In this document: in pieces, positions 1-12,459 of the stretch | Position numbering within the stretch: position 1 is the stretch's first letter | How the letters are laid out: each line of letters starts with the position of its first letter | NCBI GenBank assembly: GCA_037178625.1 | Contig: CM074132.1 | Span: 248,001 to 312,000, forward strand | DNA: 64,000 bases | Source: Skeletonema tropicum | Lineage: Eukaryota; Bacillariophyta; Thalassiosirophyceae; Thalassiosirales; Thalassiosiraceae | Reading direction: 5' to 3' | The notes under the pieces: generated by a model | Databases searched by the model: none | Seen by the model: the letters and a program-made list of their open reading frames with translations, nothing else | What the model was told of the DNA's origin: nothing | Position numbers and translations under genes: made by a program

Positions 1-595
1 TCGATTGGTTGTTCATTTATATTGTATTTTGGTCGAATTTGGACCTTGGATACAAAGCCGGATTGCAAGCCGCCGATCACTTTCTAGACCCGCTTTTGAC
101 CGAGATGATCTGTGAAAAGTCAGTTGTCCAATTAAGCTCATTATACGTCTGATCGATAGAGCACGATATGAGCTTGCCAAAACGACACTTATCGCCTTGA
201 TAGGACCGCTAGGAGACAAGATATCAAAAGATACTGCTCCATGGTGCATCTCGATTCTCGATCTACTGCTCTTGCTTTGATGGCTTTTTGATGCGACACA
301 GCAATTCAGATGCCCGTCTCATTAAATCTACTAACGAAGCGACGGCAAAGATTCAGCTCTGAGTCTGAGCAGTCTCTGAGCTATCGCATCATTCAACCAC
401 CATGCAATGCCCAGGCAAAGGCATGTGAACGCCTCGGAAACCAGTCAAGACTTTTACTATGCTAATGGATGGATAGAGCTGATAATATAGTGCTGGTGCT
501 GACTGCTGACCGCGGGATGACGCCACAGTAACAGTAACAGTAGGTAGCTTGCTCCTTCCACAACCACAACCGGCCGACCCGGCACCAAATCCTTC

Positions 596-1480
596 ATGGA
601 TCCGAACAAACTCTTTATTGGGAACTTACCCTACGACGCCAACGAAAGTGACATCCGACAGCTCTTTGCAGAGTTTTGGGGTGTGCCTGTCGATGTGGTC
701 GAGGAGCGTATCGAGAGTATCAAGGTGATTCGAGATTGGAAGACGGGGAAGAGTAAGGGCTTTGGATTTTTGCAATTTTATGAGCCCATGGTGGCTACTT
801 CGACCATGGTCAGTATGAACCAGGCCAAGAATAAGAAGGGAGGGTGGAAGATTAAGGGACGGACTGTGAGGTTGGATCAGGGGAAGAGGAATAGGGAGGA
901 GGAGGAGAAGGAACTGCAGAGGAAGAAGGCTGAGAAGGAGAAAAAGAAGAGGGAGCGAGAGGAGCGAGAGCGAATGGCGAGGGCAGATTTTCATTTGGAT
1001 GAGGAGGGTAAGGTCATTCATGATGCGTTAGTGGCTGTTGATGTTGATGGAGTCCAAGACAGTGAAGAAGAGGATGGAATGATGAGTGAAGATGATATGA
1101 TTACCTTCATGGAGAAGGGAGGATTACGAGGTGTTATGCCGCTTACAATGGAAACTGCTGGATTCTTGGGCATTGAAGGAATGTATGAAGATGACGATGA
1201 TGACGTAGACGAAGATTATTACAGTGAATTCTACGGTGATAATGGCTACAATGACGATGATTGGAACGGTGGAGATCTGGACGAGGAAGAAGACGCTTCC
1301 CTGGAGAACTTTGTCTTTGATGGAGACTTTGAGGCGGAGTACAATCCCAATGAATATGAGGCTTTGAGTGAGGAGGAGGAAGCGGAGATGAAGCAGATGA
1401 ATAGGGAGCAAAGAAGGGCTGCTGAAAAGAAGAGGAAGAAGAGAAAGTTGCCCTTTAAGGGATTTGGAACGCCCAACTAA
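596..1480 (+). CDS. RRM RNA-binding protein with acidic/basic tail, array copy 1
   Basis: This encodes 294 aa from an ATG. One RNA recognition motif covers roughly residues 4-95, with RNP2 LFIGNL near the N-terminus and RNP1 KGFGFLQF near residue 56. A Lys/Glu-rich helix follows (about 100-130), then a strongly acidic Asp/Glu/Tyr region (about 150-260) and a basic C-terminus ending LPFKGFGTPN. The family binds single-stranded RNA; an RNA-processing role, nuclear or nucleolar, is inferred from the single RRM with charged low-complexity tails. No signal or transit peptide and no intron are visible. The protein is identical to the copy at 3066-3950. The exact orthologue is not recognised. Confidence 0.88.
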   Translation: MDPNKLFIGNLPYDANESDIRQLFAEFWGVPVDVVEERIESIKVIRDWKTGKSKGFGFLQFYEPMVATSTMVSMNQAKNKKGGWKIKGRTVRLDQGKRNREEEEKELQRKKAEKEKKKREREERERMARADFHLDEEGKVIHDALVAVDVDGVQDSEEEDGMMSEDDMITFMEKGGLRGVMPLTMETAGFLGIEGMYEDDDDDVDEDYYSEFYGDNGYNDDDWNGGDLDEEEDASLENFVFDGDFEAEYNPNEYEALSEEEEAEMKQMNREQRRAAEKKRKKRKLPFKGFGTPN

Positions 1481-3065
1481 CTAAAACTAAAAGAGAAGTA
1501 GTAGTGGGATTGGATTGAGTTGGAATCGTCTTTTGGAATTGCTAAGGTATACGTATACGTACTTGAACTTGGACTACAATTGAAATTATCGTTCTAAATG
1601 GCAAAATCGTCAATATCTTGGCATGCATTGTTCGTATCAAGACGATGAGTGGCGTTTTGGAATCCTATCCTCTCATTGTGCTCTATCGATTGGTGGTGGT
1701 ATAATATATTGAGAAGAAATATCGATCTTTTCTTTCGTCAATCGACTCAACTACTTAAATCGACCCCTACACTATTAATTTCAATGATGATCGGAAATAA
1801 AAGGGTAAAAACGAGACAACCCAGCCATTCGAATCGTCGTCTCAAGCTCTATCGATTGACCAAGCAACCAGCATCAACAACACGCACCATCATATTATTA
1901 TTCACAGCTCGTCCTCGCTGCCGCTTGCACAGTTGTTACGTCGAAGATCTCAAAAAGCGACCACTGTAGATCAGGTAAGATCCATGAGCTTTACCACTCG
2001 TGCATCAAACGCTTCGGACTGCGCTCGGCATATTGTTGTTGCTTGTGGTTCGCTGATTGTAGTATTCATTATTGAGAGGAGCTCCAACCACAAGCAGTAT
2101 CGTCGTCGGAGTTGGAAGTAGTAGCAGTGGGTGATGCTTGTGGTTGGAAGAGGAAGTATTACCATTACCAGTGGTTGTTTTGGTAGTGTGTGGGTCATTT
2201 ATTGGACGGTACATACATGTGGAATGTACCATGATGAGTGATGAGGCAGATCTATGCTCAGCGTTTGAATGCGCTGCACCTGAAGTTCATTGATGGCGCT
2301 GATCTAGGAGATCTGTATTTATGAGGGCATTTGCACGAGCTCCGTTTATTAGTGGATCTTATTGCATTAAGTTGTCGTTCTTCAGCGCAGAGCTGTGATT
2401 ATAATTTTGAAGAATCATCGATCGCATGGTTATAATGATGGTACTAATCGATGCAGGGTGAAAAGAGCTTTCGATTGGTTGTTCATTTATATTGTATTTT
2501 GGTCGAATTTGGACCTTGGATACAAAGCCGGATTGCAAGCCGCCGATCACTTTCTAGACCCGCTTTTGACCGAGATGATCTGTGAAAAGTCAGTTGTCCA
2601 ATTAAGCTCATTATACGTCTGATCGATAGAGCACGATATGAGCTTGCCAAAACGACACTTATCGCCTTGATAGGACCGCTAGGAGACAAGATATCAAAAG
2701 ATACTGCTCCATGGTGCATCTCGATTCTCGATCTACTGCTCTTGCTTTGATGGCTTTTTGATGCGACACAGCAATTCAGATGCCCGTCTCATTAAATCTA
2801 CTAACGAAGCGACGGCAAAGATTCAGCTCTGAGTCTGAGCAGTCTCTGAGCTATCGCATCATTCAACCACCATGCAATGCCCAGGCAAAGGCATGTGAAC
2901 GCCTCGGAAACCAGTCAAGACTTTTACTATGCTAATGGATGGATAGAGCTGATAATATAGTGCTGGTGCTGACTGCTGACCGCGGGATGACGCCACAGTA
3001 ACAGTAACAGTAGGTAGCTTGCTCCTTCCACAACCACAACCGGCCGACCCGGCACCAAATCCTTC

Positions 3066-3950
3066 ATGGATCCGAACAAACTCTTTATTGGGAACTTACC
3101 CTACGACGCCAACGAAAGTGACATCCGACAGCTCTTTGCAGAGTTTTGGGGTGTGCCTGTCGATGTGGTCGAGGAGCGTATCGAGAGTATCAAGGTGATT
3201 CGAGATTGGAAGACGGGGAAGAGTAAGGGCTTTGGATTTTTGCAATTTTATGAGCCCATGGTGGCTACTTCGACCATGGTCAGTATGAACCAGGCCAAGA
3301 ATAAGAAGGGAGGGTGGAAGATTAAGGGACGGACTGTGAGGTTGGATCAGGGGAAGAGGAATAGGGAGGAGGAGGAGAAGGAACTGCAGAGGAAGAAGGC
3401 TGAGAAGGAGAAAAAGAAGAGGGAGCGAGAGGAGCGAGAGCGAATGGCGAGGGCAGATTTTCATTTGGATGAGGAGGGTAAGGTCATTCATGATGCGTTA
3501 GTGGCTGTTGATGTTGATGGAGTCCAAGACAGTGAAGAAGAGGATGGAATGATGAGTGAAGATGATATGATTACCTTCATGGAGAAGGGAGGATTACGAG
3601 GTGTTATGCCGCTTACAATGGAAACTGCTGGATTCTTGGGCATTGAAGGAATGTATGAAGATGACGATGATGACGTAGACGAAGATTATTACAGTGAATT
3701 CTACGGTGATAATGGCTACAATGACGATGATTGGAACGGTGGAGATCTGGACGAGGAAGAAGACGCTTCCCTGGAGAACTTTGTCTTTGATGGAGACTTT
3801 GAGGCGGAGTACAATCCCAATGAATATGAGGCTTTGAGTGAGGAGGAGGAAGCGGAGATGAAGCAGATGAATAGGGAGCAAAGAAGGGCTGCTGAAAAGA
3901 AGAGGAAGAAGAGAAAGTTGCCCTTTAAGGGATTTGGAACGCCCAACTAA
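3066..3950 (+). CDS. RRM RNA-binding protein with acidic/basic tail, array copy 2
   Basis: This is exactly 2,470 bp downstream of copy 1 and encodes the same 294 aa. It has the same RNP2 and RNP1 motifs, acidic middle and LPFKGFGTPN end. The about 595 bp of upstream DNA and the downstream DNA are duplicated with it, so both copies should carry the same promoter and UTRs. If real, the pair doubles gene dosage. No silent differences from copy 1 were noticed, so purifying selection cannot be separated from recency. Confidence 0.88.
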   Translation: MDPNKLFIGNLPYDANESDIRQLFAEFWGVPVDVVEERIESIKVIRDWKTGKSKGFGFLQFYEPMVATSTMVSMNQAKNKKGGWKIKGRTVRLDQGKRNREEEEKELQRKKAEKEKKKREREERERMARADFHLDEEGKVIHDALVAVDVDGVQDSEEEDGMMSEDDMITFMEKGGLRGVMPLTMETAGFLGIEGMYEDDDDDVDEDYYSEFYGDNGYNDDDWNGGDLDEEEDASLENFVFDGDFEAEYNPNEYEALSEEEEAEMKQMNREQRRAAEKKRKKRKLPFKGFGTPN

Positions 3951-5535
3951 CTAAAACTAAAAGAGAAGTAGTAGTGGGATTGGATTGAGTTGGAATCGTC
4001 TTTTGGAATTGCTAAGGTATACGTATACGTACTTGAACTTGGACTACAATTGAAATTATCGTTCTAAATGGCAAAATCGTCAATATCTTGGCATGCATTG
4101 TTCGTATCAAGACGATGAGTGGCGTTTTGGAATCCTATCCTCTCATTGTGCTCTATCGATTGGTGGTGGTATAATATATTGAGAAGAAATATCGATCTTT
4201 TCTTTCGTCAATCGACTCAACTACTTAAATCGACCCCTACACTATTAATTTCAATGATGATCGGAAATAAAAGGGTAAAAACGAGACAACCCAGCCATTC
4301 GAATCGTCGTCTCAAGCTCTATCGATTGACCAAGCAACCAGCATCAACAACACGCACCATCATATTATTATTCACAGCTCGTCCTCGCTGCCGCTTGCAC
4401 AGTTGTTACGTCGAAGATCTCAAAAAGCGACCACTGTAGATCAGGTAAGATCCATGAGCTTTACCACTCGTGCATCAAACGCTTCGGACTGCGCTCGGCA
4501 TATTGTTGTTGCTTGTGGTTCGCTGATTGTAGTATTCATTATTGAGAGGAGCTCCAACCACAAGCAGTATCGTCGTCGGAGTTGGAAGTAGTAGCAGTGG
4601 GTGATGCTTGTGGTTGGAAGAGGAAGTATTACCATTACCAGTGGTTGTTTTGGTAGTGTGTGGGTCATTTATTGGACGGTACATACATGTGGAATGTACC
4701 ATGATGAGTGATGAGGCAGATCTATGCTCAGCGTTTGAATGCGCTGCACCTGAAGTTCATTGATGGCGCTGATCTAGGAGATCTGTATTTATGAGGGCAT
4801 TTGCACGAGCTCCGTTTATTAGTGGATCTTATTGCATTAAGTTGTCGTTCTTCAGCGCAGAGCTGTGATTATAATTTTGAAGAATCATCGATCGCATGGT
4901 TATAATGATGGTACTAATCGATGCAGGGTGAAAAGAGCTTTCGATTGGTTGTTCATTTATATTGTATTTTGGTCGAATTTGGACCTTGGATACAAAGCCG
5001 GATTGCAAGCCGCCGATCACTTTCTAGACCCGCTTTTGACCGAGATGATCTGTGAAAAGTCAGTTGTCCAATTAAGCTCATTATACGTCTGATCGATAGA
5101 GCACGATATGAGCTTGCCAAAACGACACTTATCGCCTTGATAGGACCGCTAGGAGACAAGATATCAAAAGATACTGCTCCATGGTGCATCTCGATTCTCG
5201 ATCTACTGCTCTTGCTTTGATGGCTTTTTGATGCGACACAGCAATTCAGATGCCCGTCTCATTAAATCTACTAACGAAGCGACGGCAAAGATTCAGCTCT
5301 GAGTCTGAGCAGTCTCTGAGCTATCGCATCATTCAACCACCATGCAATGCCCAGGCAAAGGCATGTGAACGCCTCGGAAACCAGTCAAGACTTTTACTAT
5401 GCTAATGGATGGATAGAGCTGATAATATAGTGCTGGTGCTGACTGCTGACCGCGGGATGACGCCACAGTAACAGTAACAGTAGGTAGCTTGCTCCTTCCA
5501 CAACCACAACCGGCCGACCCGGCACCAAATCCTTC

Positions 5536-6403
5536 ATGGATCCGAACAAACTCTTTATTGGGAACTTACCCTACGACGCCAACGAAAGTGACATCCGACA
5601 GCTCTTTGCAGAGTTTTGGGGTGTGCCTGTCGATGTGGTCGAGGAGCGTATCGAGAGTATCAAGGTGATTCGAGATTGGAAGACGGGGAAGAGTAAGGGC
5701 TTTGGATTTTTGCAATTTTATGAGCCCATGGTGGCTACTTCGACCATGGTCAGTATGAACCAGGCCAAGAATAAGAAGGGAGGGTGGAAGATTAAGGGAC
5801 GGACTGTGAGGTTGGATCAGGGGAAGAGGAATAGGGAGGAGGAGGAGAAGGAACTGCAGAGGAAGAAGGCTGAGAAGGAGAAAAAGAAGAGGGAGCGAGA
5901 GGCGAGAGCGAATGGCGAGGGCAGATTTTCATTTGGATGAGGAGGGTAAGGTCATTCATGATGCGTTAGTGGCTGTTGATGTTGATGGAGTCCAAGACAG
6001 TGAAGAAGAGGAAGAGGATGGAATGATGAGTGAAGATGATATGATTACCTTCATGGAGAAGGGAGGATTACGAGGTGTTATGCCGCTTACAATGGAAACT
6101 GCTGGATTCTTGGGCATTGAAGGAATGTATGAAGATGACGATGATGACGTAGACGAAGATTATTACAGTGAATTCTACGGTGATAATGGCTACAATGACG
6201 ATGATTGGAACGGTGGAGATCTGGACGAGGAAGAAGACGCTTCCCTGGAGAACTTTGTCTTTGATGGAGACTTTGAGGCGGAGTACAATCCCAATGAATA
6301 TGAGGCTTTGAGTGAGGAGGAGGAAGCGGAGATGAAGCAGATGAATAGGGAGCAAAGAAGGGCTGCTGAAAAGAAGAGGGAAGAAGAGAAAGTTGCCCTT
6401 TAA
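5536..6403 (+). pseudogene. RRM-protein gene, array copy 3, frameshifted
   Basis: The first 120 or so codons, including the whole RRM, match copies 1 and 2. A 2-bp deletion near 5902 then moves the frame, and the ORF stops at 5940. The remaining coding sequence continues in another frame from 5912. It has a 6-bp in-frame insertion near 6008 (two extra Glu) and a 1-bp insertion near 6378 that replaces the conserved C-terminus. Either it is a young pseudogene encoding a truncated RRM protein, or these are base-calling errors: extra single bases accumulate between here and the N gap, as expected at a poor contig end. Confidence 0.75.
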
Positions 6404-7125
6404 GGGATTTGGGAACGCCCAACTAACTAAAAACTAAAAGAGAAGTAGTAGTGGGATTGGATTGAGTTGGAATCGTCTTTTTGGAATTGCTATACGTATG
6501 GTACTTGAACGTGGGACTACAATTGAAATTATCGTTCTAAATGGCAAAATCGTCAATATCTTGGCATGCATTGTTCGTATCAAGACGATGAGTGGCGTTT
6601 TGGAATCCTATCCTCTCATTGTGCTCTATCGATTGGTGGTGGTATAATAATATATTGAGAAGAAATATCGTATCGATCTTTTCTTTCGTCAACTAATCGA
6701 CTCAACTACTTAAATCGACCCCTACTATTAATTTCAATGATGATCGGAAATAAAAGGGTAAAAAAACGAGACAACCCAGCCATTCGAATCGTCGTCTCAA
6801 AGCTCTATCGATTGACCAAGCAACCAGCATCAACAACACGCACCATCATATTATTATTCACAGCTCGTCCTCGCTGCCGCTTCGGGCACAGTTGTTAGAA
6901 GATCCCCGTCAAAAGATCTCAAAAAAGCATTTCCTGTCGATCAGGTAAGACTGCGCCATGAGCTTTACCACTGGGGTTGCATCAAAAACGCTTCGGAGGG
7001 CTGCGCTCGGCATATGTTGTTGCCGTTTTTGTATTTGTCGCTCGATTCATTGTATCATTATTGACAGAGGAGCTTCAACAACCACAAGCAGTATCGTGTC
7101 TGCCGTTGAGTGATGGAAGTAGTAG

Positions 7126-7625
7126 NNNNNNNNNNNNNNNNNNNNNNNNNNNNNNNNNNNNNNNNNNNNNNNNNNNNNNNNNNNNNNNNNNNNNNNNNNN
7201 NNNNNNNNNNNNNNNNNNNNNNNNNNNNNNNNNNNNNNNNNNNNNNNNNNNNNNNNNNNNNNNNNNNNNNNNNNNNNNNNNNNNNNNNNNNNNNNNNNNN
7301 NNNNNNNNNNNNNNNNNNNNNNNNNNNNNNNNNNNNNNNNNNNNNNNNNNNNNNNNNNNNNNNNNNNNNNNNNNNNNNNNNNNNNNNNNNNNNNNNNNNN
7401 NNNNNNNNNNNNNNNNNNNNNNNNNNNNNNNNNNNNNNNNNNNNNNNNNNNNNNNNNNNNNNNNNNNNNNNNNNNNNNNNNNNNNNNNNNNNNNNNNNNN
7501 NNNNNNNNNNNNNNNNNNNNNNNNNNNNNNNNNNNNNNNNNNNNNNNNNNNNNNNNNNNNNNNNNNNNNNNNNNNNNNNNNNNNNNNNNNNNNNNNNNNN
7601 NNNNNNNNNNNNNNNNNNNNNNNNN
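7126..7625. other. Assembly gap of 500 N
   Basis: Exactly 500 N, the usual placeholder for a scaffold gap of unknown size. It falls inside the third array unit, so the copy number is not known. The sequence right after the gap (7626-7909) repeats 9551-9835. Confidence 0.99.
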
Positions 7626-7909
7626 GCTGCTGTTAGGAATTGCTACGTTGTTGTTGGGGATTGGTTGGAGGAGGAGTGGAGTGTGTGGCTGCTGCTGCTG
7701 TTGGATGATTGTTATGTTAGGGATGAGTGGGATGATTGGTAGCCGAGCGTAGTCGATGCCAGATGCCAGTTGATGTTGGGAGAGTTCGTCATTAGCAAGC
7801 TTGGACGGTACATGTACCATGATGAGTGATGAGGCTGATAGATGCTTCTGTCTTCAGCGCAGCGTTTGGATCTCACCCGTAACCAAGTTCATTGACGGCG
7901 CCCCATTAA
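7626..7909 (+). repeat. Duplicate of 9551-9835 (unit 3'-flank)
   Basis: The bases after the gap, from the GCTGCTGTTAGGAATTGC motif to the CCCCATTAAGA motif, reappear at 9551-9835. After that point the copies part: here typical unit sequence continues, while at 9836 the decayed retroelement begins. This marks the retroelement junction in unit 4. No gene is evident in this stretch. Confidence 0.85.
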
Positions 7910-8398
7910 GAGTAGTGTATTTTCATTTGCGAGGGCCCCCGGCCGAGCAGTGTTTATTGTCTTTGGATTAGTACTTACAGCATTAAAGTGGTCGCTTTTT
8001 TGGATTTTAGACGTGCCAATTGTCATGTTGTTATCACCTGCATTCTACGGTCGTTCTTTTGCGAGGGCTTGCCCGAGCAGTGATTGTTATTTTGAGAATA
8101 ATAATAGTACCAATCGATGCAGCTTGAAGAGAGCTTTCTAACGGTGGTCATATTGTTCGATTTCATTATTTTCCATTTGACCTCTGTCTTCAAATTCTGG
8201 CTGTAAAGCCGGTTTGCAAGCCGCCGATCACTTTCTAGACCCGCTTTTAGCCTGTTCGATTGAACAAAACTCATCCAATCACGACCATTATACGCCGAAT
8301 CGATAGAGCTGCTCAAGAGCTTTCCAAAACGACACTTGTCGCCTTGATTGGACCGCTAGGAGACAAGATATCAAAAGATATCGTACGGCTCATGGCTC

Positions 8399-8968
8399 AT
8401 GGTGCGTGCATCTAGGTGCATCTCGATCTACTGCTCTTGCTTTGATGGCTTTTTGATGCGACACAGCAATTCAGATGCCCGTCTCATTAAATCTACTAAC
8501 GAAGCGAAGGCAAAGATTCAGCTCTTGGCGTTCATTCAAGACAGTGAAGAAGAGGAAGAGGATGGAATGATGAGTGAAGATGATATGATTACCTTCATGG
8601 AGAAGGGAGGATTACGAGGTGTTATGCCGCTTACAATGGAAACTGCTGGATTCTTGGGCATTGAAGGAATGTATGAAGATGACGATGATGACGTAGACGA
8701 AGATTATTACAGTGAATTCTACGGTGATAATGGCTACAATGACGATGATTGGAACGGTGGAGATCTGGACGAGGAAGAAGACGCTTCCCTGGAGAACTTT
8801 GTCTTTGATGGAGACTTTGAGGCGGAGTACAATCCCAATGAATATGAGGCTTTGAGTGAGGAGGAGGAAGCGGAGATGAAGCAGATGAATAGGGAGCAAA
8901 GAAGGGCTGCTGAAAAGAAGAGGAAGAAGAGAAAGTTTCCCTTTAAGGGATTTGGAACGCCCAACTAA
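8399..8968 (+). pseudogene. RRM-less copy 4: leader sequence fused to the acidic/basic tail
   Basis: A 189-codon ORF. Its last 140 or so codons are the acidic and basic tail of the RRM protein, with the two-Glu insertion of copy 3 and the end FPFKGFGTPN. The RRM and helical part are missing. Their place is taken by in-frame translation of what is 5' non-coding sequence in units 1-3 (the stretch around 258-360). About 700 bp have been deleted between the leader and the tail. The ORF stays open across the junction, so an expressed product would be an RRM-free acidic protein. I regard it as a truncated gene copy; expression is unknown. Confidence 0.7.
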
Positions 8969-9899
8969 AACTAGGAATCGTCTTTTGGAATTGCTATACT
9001 TGGACTACAATTGAAATTATCGTTCTAAATGGCAAAATCGTCAATATCTTGGCATGCATTGTTCGGTTCGTATCAAGACGATGAGTGGCGTTTTGGAATC
9101 CTATCCTCTCATTGTGCTCTATCGATTGGTGGTGATATTGAGACGAAATATCGATCTTTCGTCAACTAAATCGACTCAACTAAATCGACCCCTACTATTA
9201 ATTTCAATGATGATCGGAAATAAAAGGGTAAAAACGAGACAACCCAACCATTCGAATCGTCGTCTCAAGCTCTATCGATTGACCAACCAGCATCAACAAC
9301 ACGCACCATATGATCATATTATTATTCACAGCTCGTCCTCGCTGCCGCTCGCACAGTTAGATAGGGTAAGATCCATTTCCTTTTGGTTGACTGCTGCTGC
9401 TGCTGCTGTTGCACCGCGTTGAGGCTGCGCTCGGCAAGGATGGTTGGTTGTTGTATTTGTATTCATTATCAGTACTCTCCTCCTCCGACAGCAGCAGCAG
9501 TGCCGTAGCAGTAGTTGTTGTTGCTGTTGATGATGATGATGAAGAGGGAGTGCTGCTGTTAGGAATTGCTACGTTGTTGTTGGGGATTGGTTGGAGGAGG
9601 AGTGGAGTGTGTGGCTGCTGCTGCTGTTGGATGATTGTTATGTTAGGGATGAGTGGGATGATTGGTAGCCGAGCGTAGTCGATGCCAGATGCCAGTTGAT
9701 GTTGGGAGAGTTCGTCATTAGCAAGCTTGGACGGTACATGTACCATGATGAGTGATGAGGCTGATAGATGCTTCTGTCTTCAGCGCAGCGTTTGGATCTC
9801 ACCCGTAACCAAGTTCATTGACGGCGCCCCATTAAGAACTTTTAATCGGCTTGACGCCATTCACAGCCCCAAAGTGAACGCTCACGATAAGTTCCAAGC

Positions 9900-11710
9900 T
9901 CTCGGTCAAAACCATGCTATCGCCACCCAGGTTACTTCTAGCCTCTCCATCTGGCAACGTTTTCTTACTGCACATTGGCAAGATCCTTCAAACTACTGAC
10001 AAAATCCTTGGCTTTTTTGGCTCTGATGGTACTCGCCTCCAGTCCACCACTACCGCTGCGGACTCTCAAATCCTCCTACCTATTGATAAAACCACTCAAC
10101 GTACCGCCGCCCAACGTCGCTCGGCTGATGTTAAGTGGGTCCAAGTCCAATGTAGATCCGGACTGTACTCCGCCCGACACCCCTGTTTACGACTACAGCT
10201 GCTTCATCGAACTCCCACTAGAGACAAAAACTACTCTCAACTCCGCCGGTAATCCAGTCGACGTTACTACCTTTTGGGGGCCTGATGACCTTCGTACTAT
10301 GGCTCCTGCGGTATTCAAGTCTACCATCCTAAGTGCCCCTCCTTCTTAGCGCTTTCCATACGACCTCTTACTCTTACCTCCAGTACCTCCCTCCACTGTC
10401 GCTCGTCATGACAATGGAGCTGCCTTCGACACTATGACCGACGATATCATGACAGTCATGTTACAATATCAGAATCGCGTAATCACTTCATGGCGCAAGT
10501 GTGCCCTATCTTCTCCGGCCGTCCTGTTGATCAACTGCGCTCTATCGGCCAACGCATTCCATCCTCTCCAGGTGGTCCCGACTTTGTCAAGCCTGTCCAC
10601 CAGTATATGACCGAATCTATGCTGGTATCGCCACCTGGGCTAATGAATCTGTCTTCCCACTTGATGTCCACAACGAATGTTTTCGTAACATGGACCCTGT
10701 TTTGAAGAAGCAGCTCGAAGCCGATAACTACAGCTACAGCGCCTATCTTCACCCTCAGTCCCTCTCCAACCCTATTAGACCCGATTCAAATGACTCTCCT
10801 TTCTGCGCTTCAGACAGCTGCTATGAAAGCTGAGCGTACAATCCAGCGTACTGAGGAACAAGTCAATCAGTTCCTTACCCGCCGGAATATAGATGCTCCA
10901 TCACATCATGCCGCTGCCCTCTTGATCACTATCGTCCTTGTCCTCGCACATCAAAGCTTCCCGAGTGTTGGCACCCTGATTGTCAAGGTCAACATCCCTT
11001 TGGACCCGACTGTCCTCTCTTCAACACACCTGGTGCGAATTATAAAGCAATGGAAGGCAGGACAGCATTCTTTAAGAAGCAGAAAAAAACGTCATTCTCT
11101 CCGCAGTGGTCGTTCTTACAAGCCAGCATATGAGTGCCAGGCAGAAAGTTTCCTTCGCCCAAGTCTCACTGCTAGTGACTTGACTGAGATTCGTCAGTAC
11201 CGCGGCTGCTCCTCCATCAGTCCCCTCTGTCAACGCTGCAACTGAGGACACAGTCACATACTCCCTTCTCCCTTCATCCTCAATAATTCTACCAAGCCTG
11301 CGCTTCCTGTCTCCATCGATCCCGACTTGCCATGTTTGGCCATGAAGTTCGGCCCCACCTCCGATGCTGCTCTCTCCGCTCTAATCCGTGTTACTGTCGA
11401 TAGTGGAGCAGGTTTATCCAACCCGCTGGACACTTGGGCTTCTGGTTGAATATCTATGAAGGCTACCCCAACATTGTCAATCAATTCTTCACGTATCACG
11501 ACGGTCAATATGTTCCTATCATTCTCAGTGGTCATGAAGCAAGGCGATAAGGCTGTTACCACTGAGCTTCCTGTTGGAGTTGAACTCAAGACCAACTACT
11601 TCGTCGGTGATCCCTCTGCTCCACAGCGTCTTCTGGTTCGCATTGCGCTTGGAAGGGATGTCACTGCCAATTGCATTGGTATTTCCCTTTTGAAGCCACT
11701 CGGTGGTTGA
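9900..11710 (+). pseudogene. gag/protease remnant of the retroelement
   Basis: Overlapping short frames (for example 9975-10349, 10790-11245 and 11456-11710) look like pieces of one coding sequence with frameshifts. The clearest landmark is near 11370-11440, where the peptide VTVDSGAGLSNP fits an aspartic-protease active site (D-S-G). The upstream 1.3 kb would then be gag by position; no zinc knuckle was seen there. The gag assignment is positional inference only. Confidence 0.5.
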
Positions 11711-12459
11711 ATTGACTCCAGCGATAATATCCTTCAGCTCCCTCGTCTTATTGGAACTACCATCCTCCTTTGACGTACGAACGTTCCAACGTAAATATGC
11801 CTCCTATGAAAACGGTTCTCGTTAACTCCAAGGTTGATCGCTCCAAGTATGGTGATGTCCTTCGCACCATCTCTCAACTCCGTGAAGCCTTCCTCCAGCC
11901 TCGAGACGACCTATGTCCACATCACTCAACTGCTCTCCGCCGTCAGGGTGTGAGTGTGACTCGGTCCATCGATGAGCAACAACTCAGCTTTGCAGACCTT
12001 CCAGGTCCCTCAGACTGAGACGGCTCCATCCGGTTTAATCCATTCGTTAGTCCAGCTCATCAACTCATCGTCATAGAATCAAATGGTGATTCCACTCTTC
12101 AATCAGACAGCTCTCTCTTTGTGTCCGAAGTCGATGATGATTATTCTGCTGCTTCTAGCCTTCTCAGCTTGAGCAATGCCGATAGAGAAGCTGGTCATCT
12201 TAGGTGAGTGACGGACGCGTCAGACACAGCTCTCCTGACCACATGTGCCACGTAAATCTTGCATAATAGGCAGCTTCTAATCTAAGCTCTTTTCATTCCA
12301 TGTTATTCAACTGGTCAATTCTTTCCTTAACGTCACTTATTCCACAGTCATAGGTTGCGTAGCTCTCCGGCCAACAGCCGCATCCGTGGATTGGCTCTTC
12401 CTTCCTCAACCTCGTGTGAAGACGATAAGATACCTATCCGCGTCGCTCCTAAGTTCAAA

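Larger units (their letters stand above)
1..9836 (+). repeat. Head-to-tail tandem array of a 2,470-bp unit carrying an RRM-protein gene
   Basis: The segment starting at base 1 recurs at 2471 and 4941 in the same orientation, so the period is 2,470 bp. Units 1 and 2 look identical by eye, both coding and non-coding. Unit 3 (4941 to about 8140) matches until its gene, then gains many one- and two-base indels towards the N gap. Unit 4 (about 8141-9836) is clearly diverged, lacks about 700 bp, and is cut off by retroelement sequence at about 9837. The window opens inside a unit, so the array may extend further left. Near-perfect identity of units 1 and 2 means either very recent duplication or an assembly artefact. 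Confidence 0.9.

Noticed and set aside
626..1476. Long antisense ORFs opposite the RRM genes (also in copies 2-4)
   Set aside because: They are low-complexity Leu/Ser/Phe shadows of the Glu/Lys/Asp-rich coding strand and have no domain.
2395..2622. Short ORF in the array leader
   Set aside because: It has no start context or domain and is disrupted in units 3 and 4.
6977..7820. ORFs of 210-257 codons across the N gap
   Set aside because: Most of their length is undetermined bases; they exist only because N has no stop.
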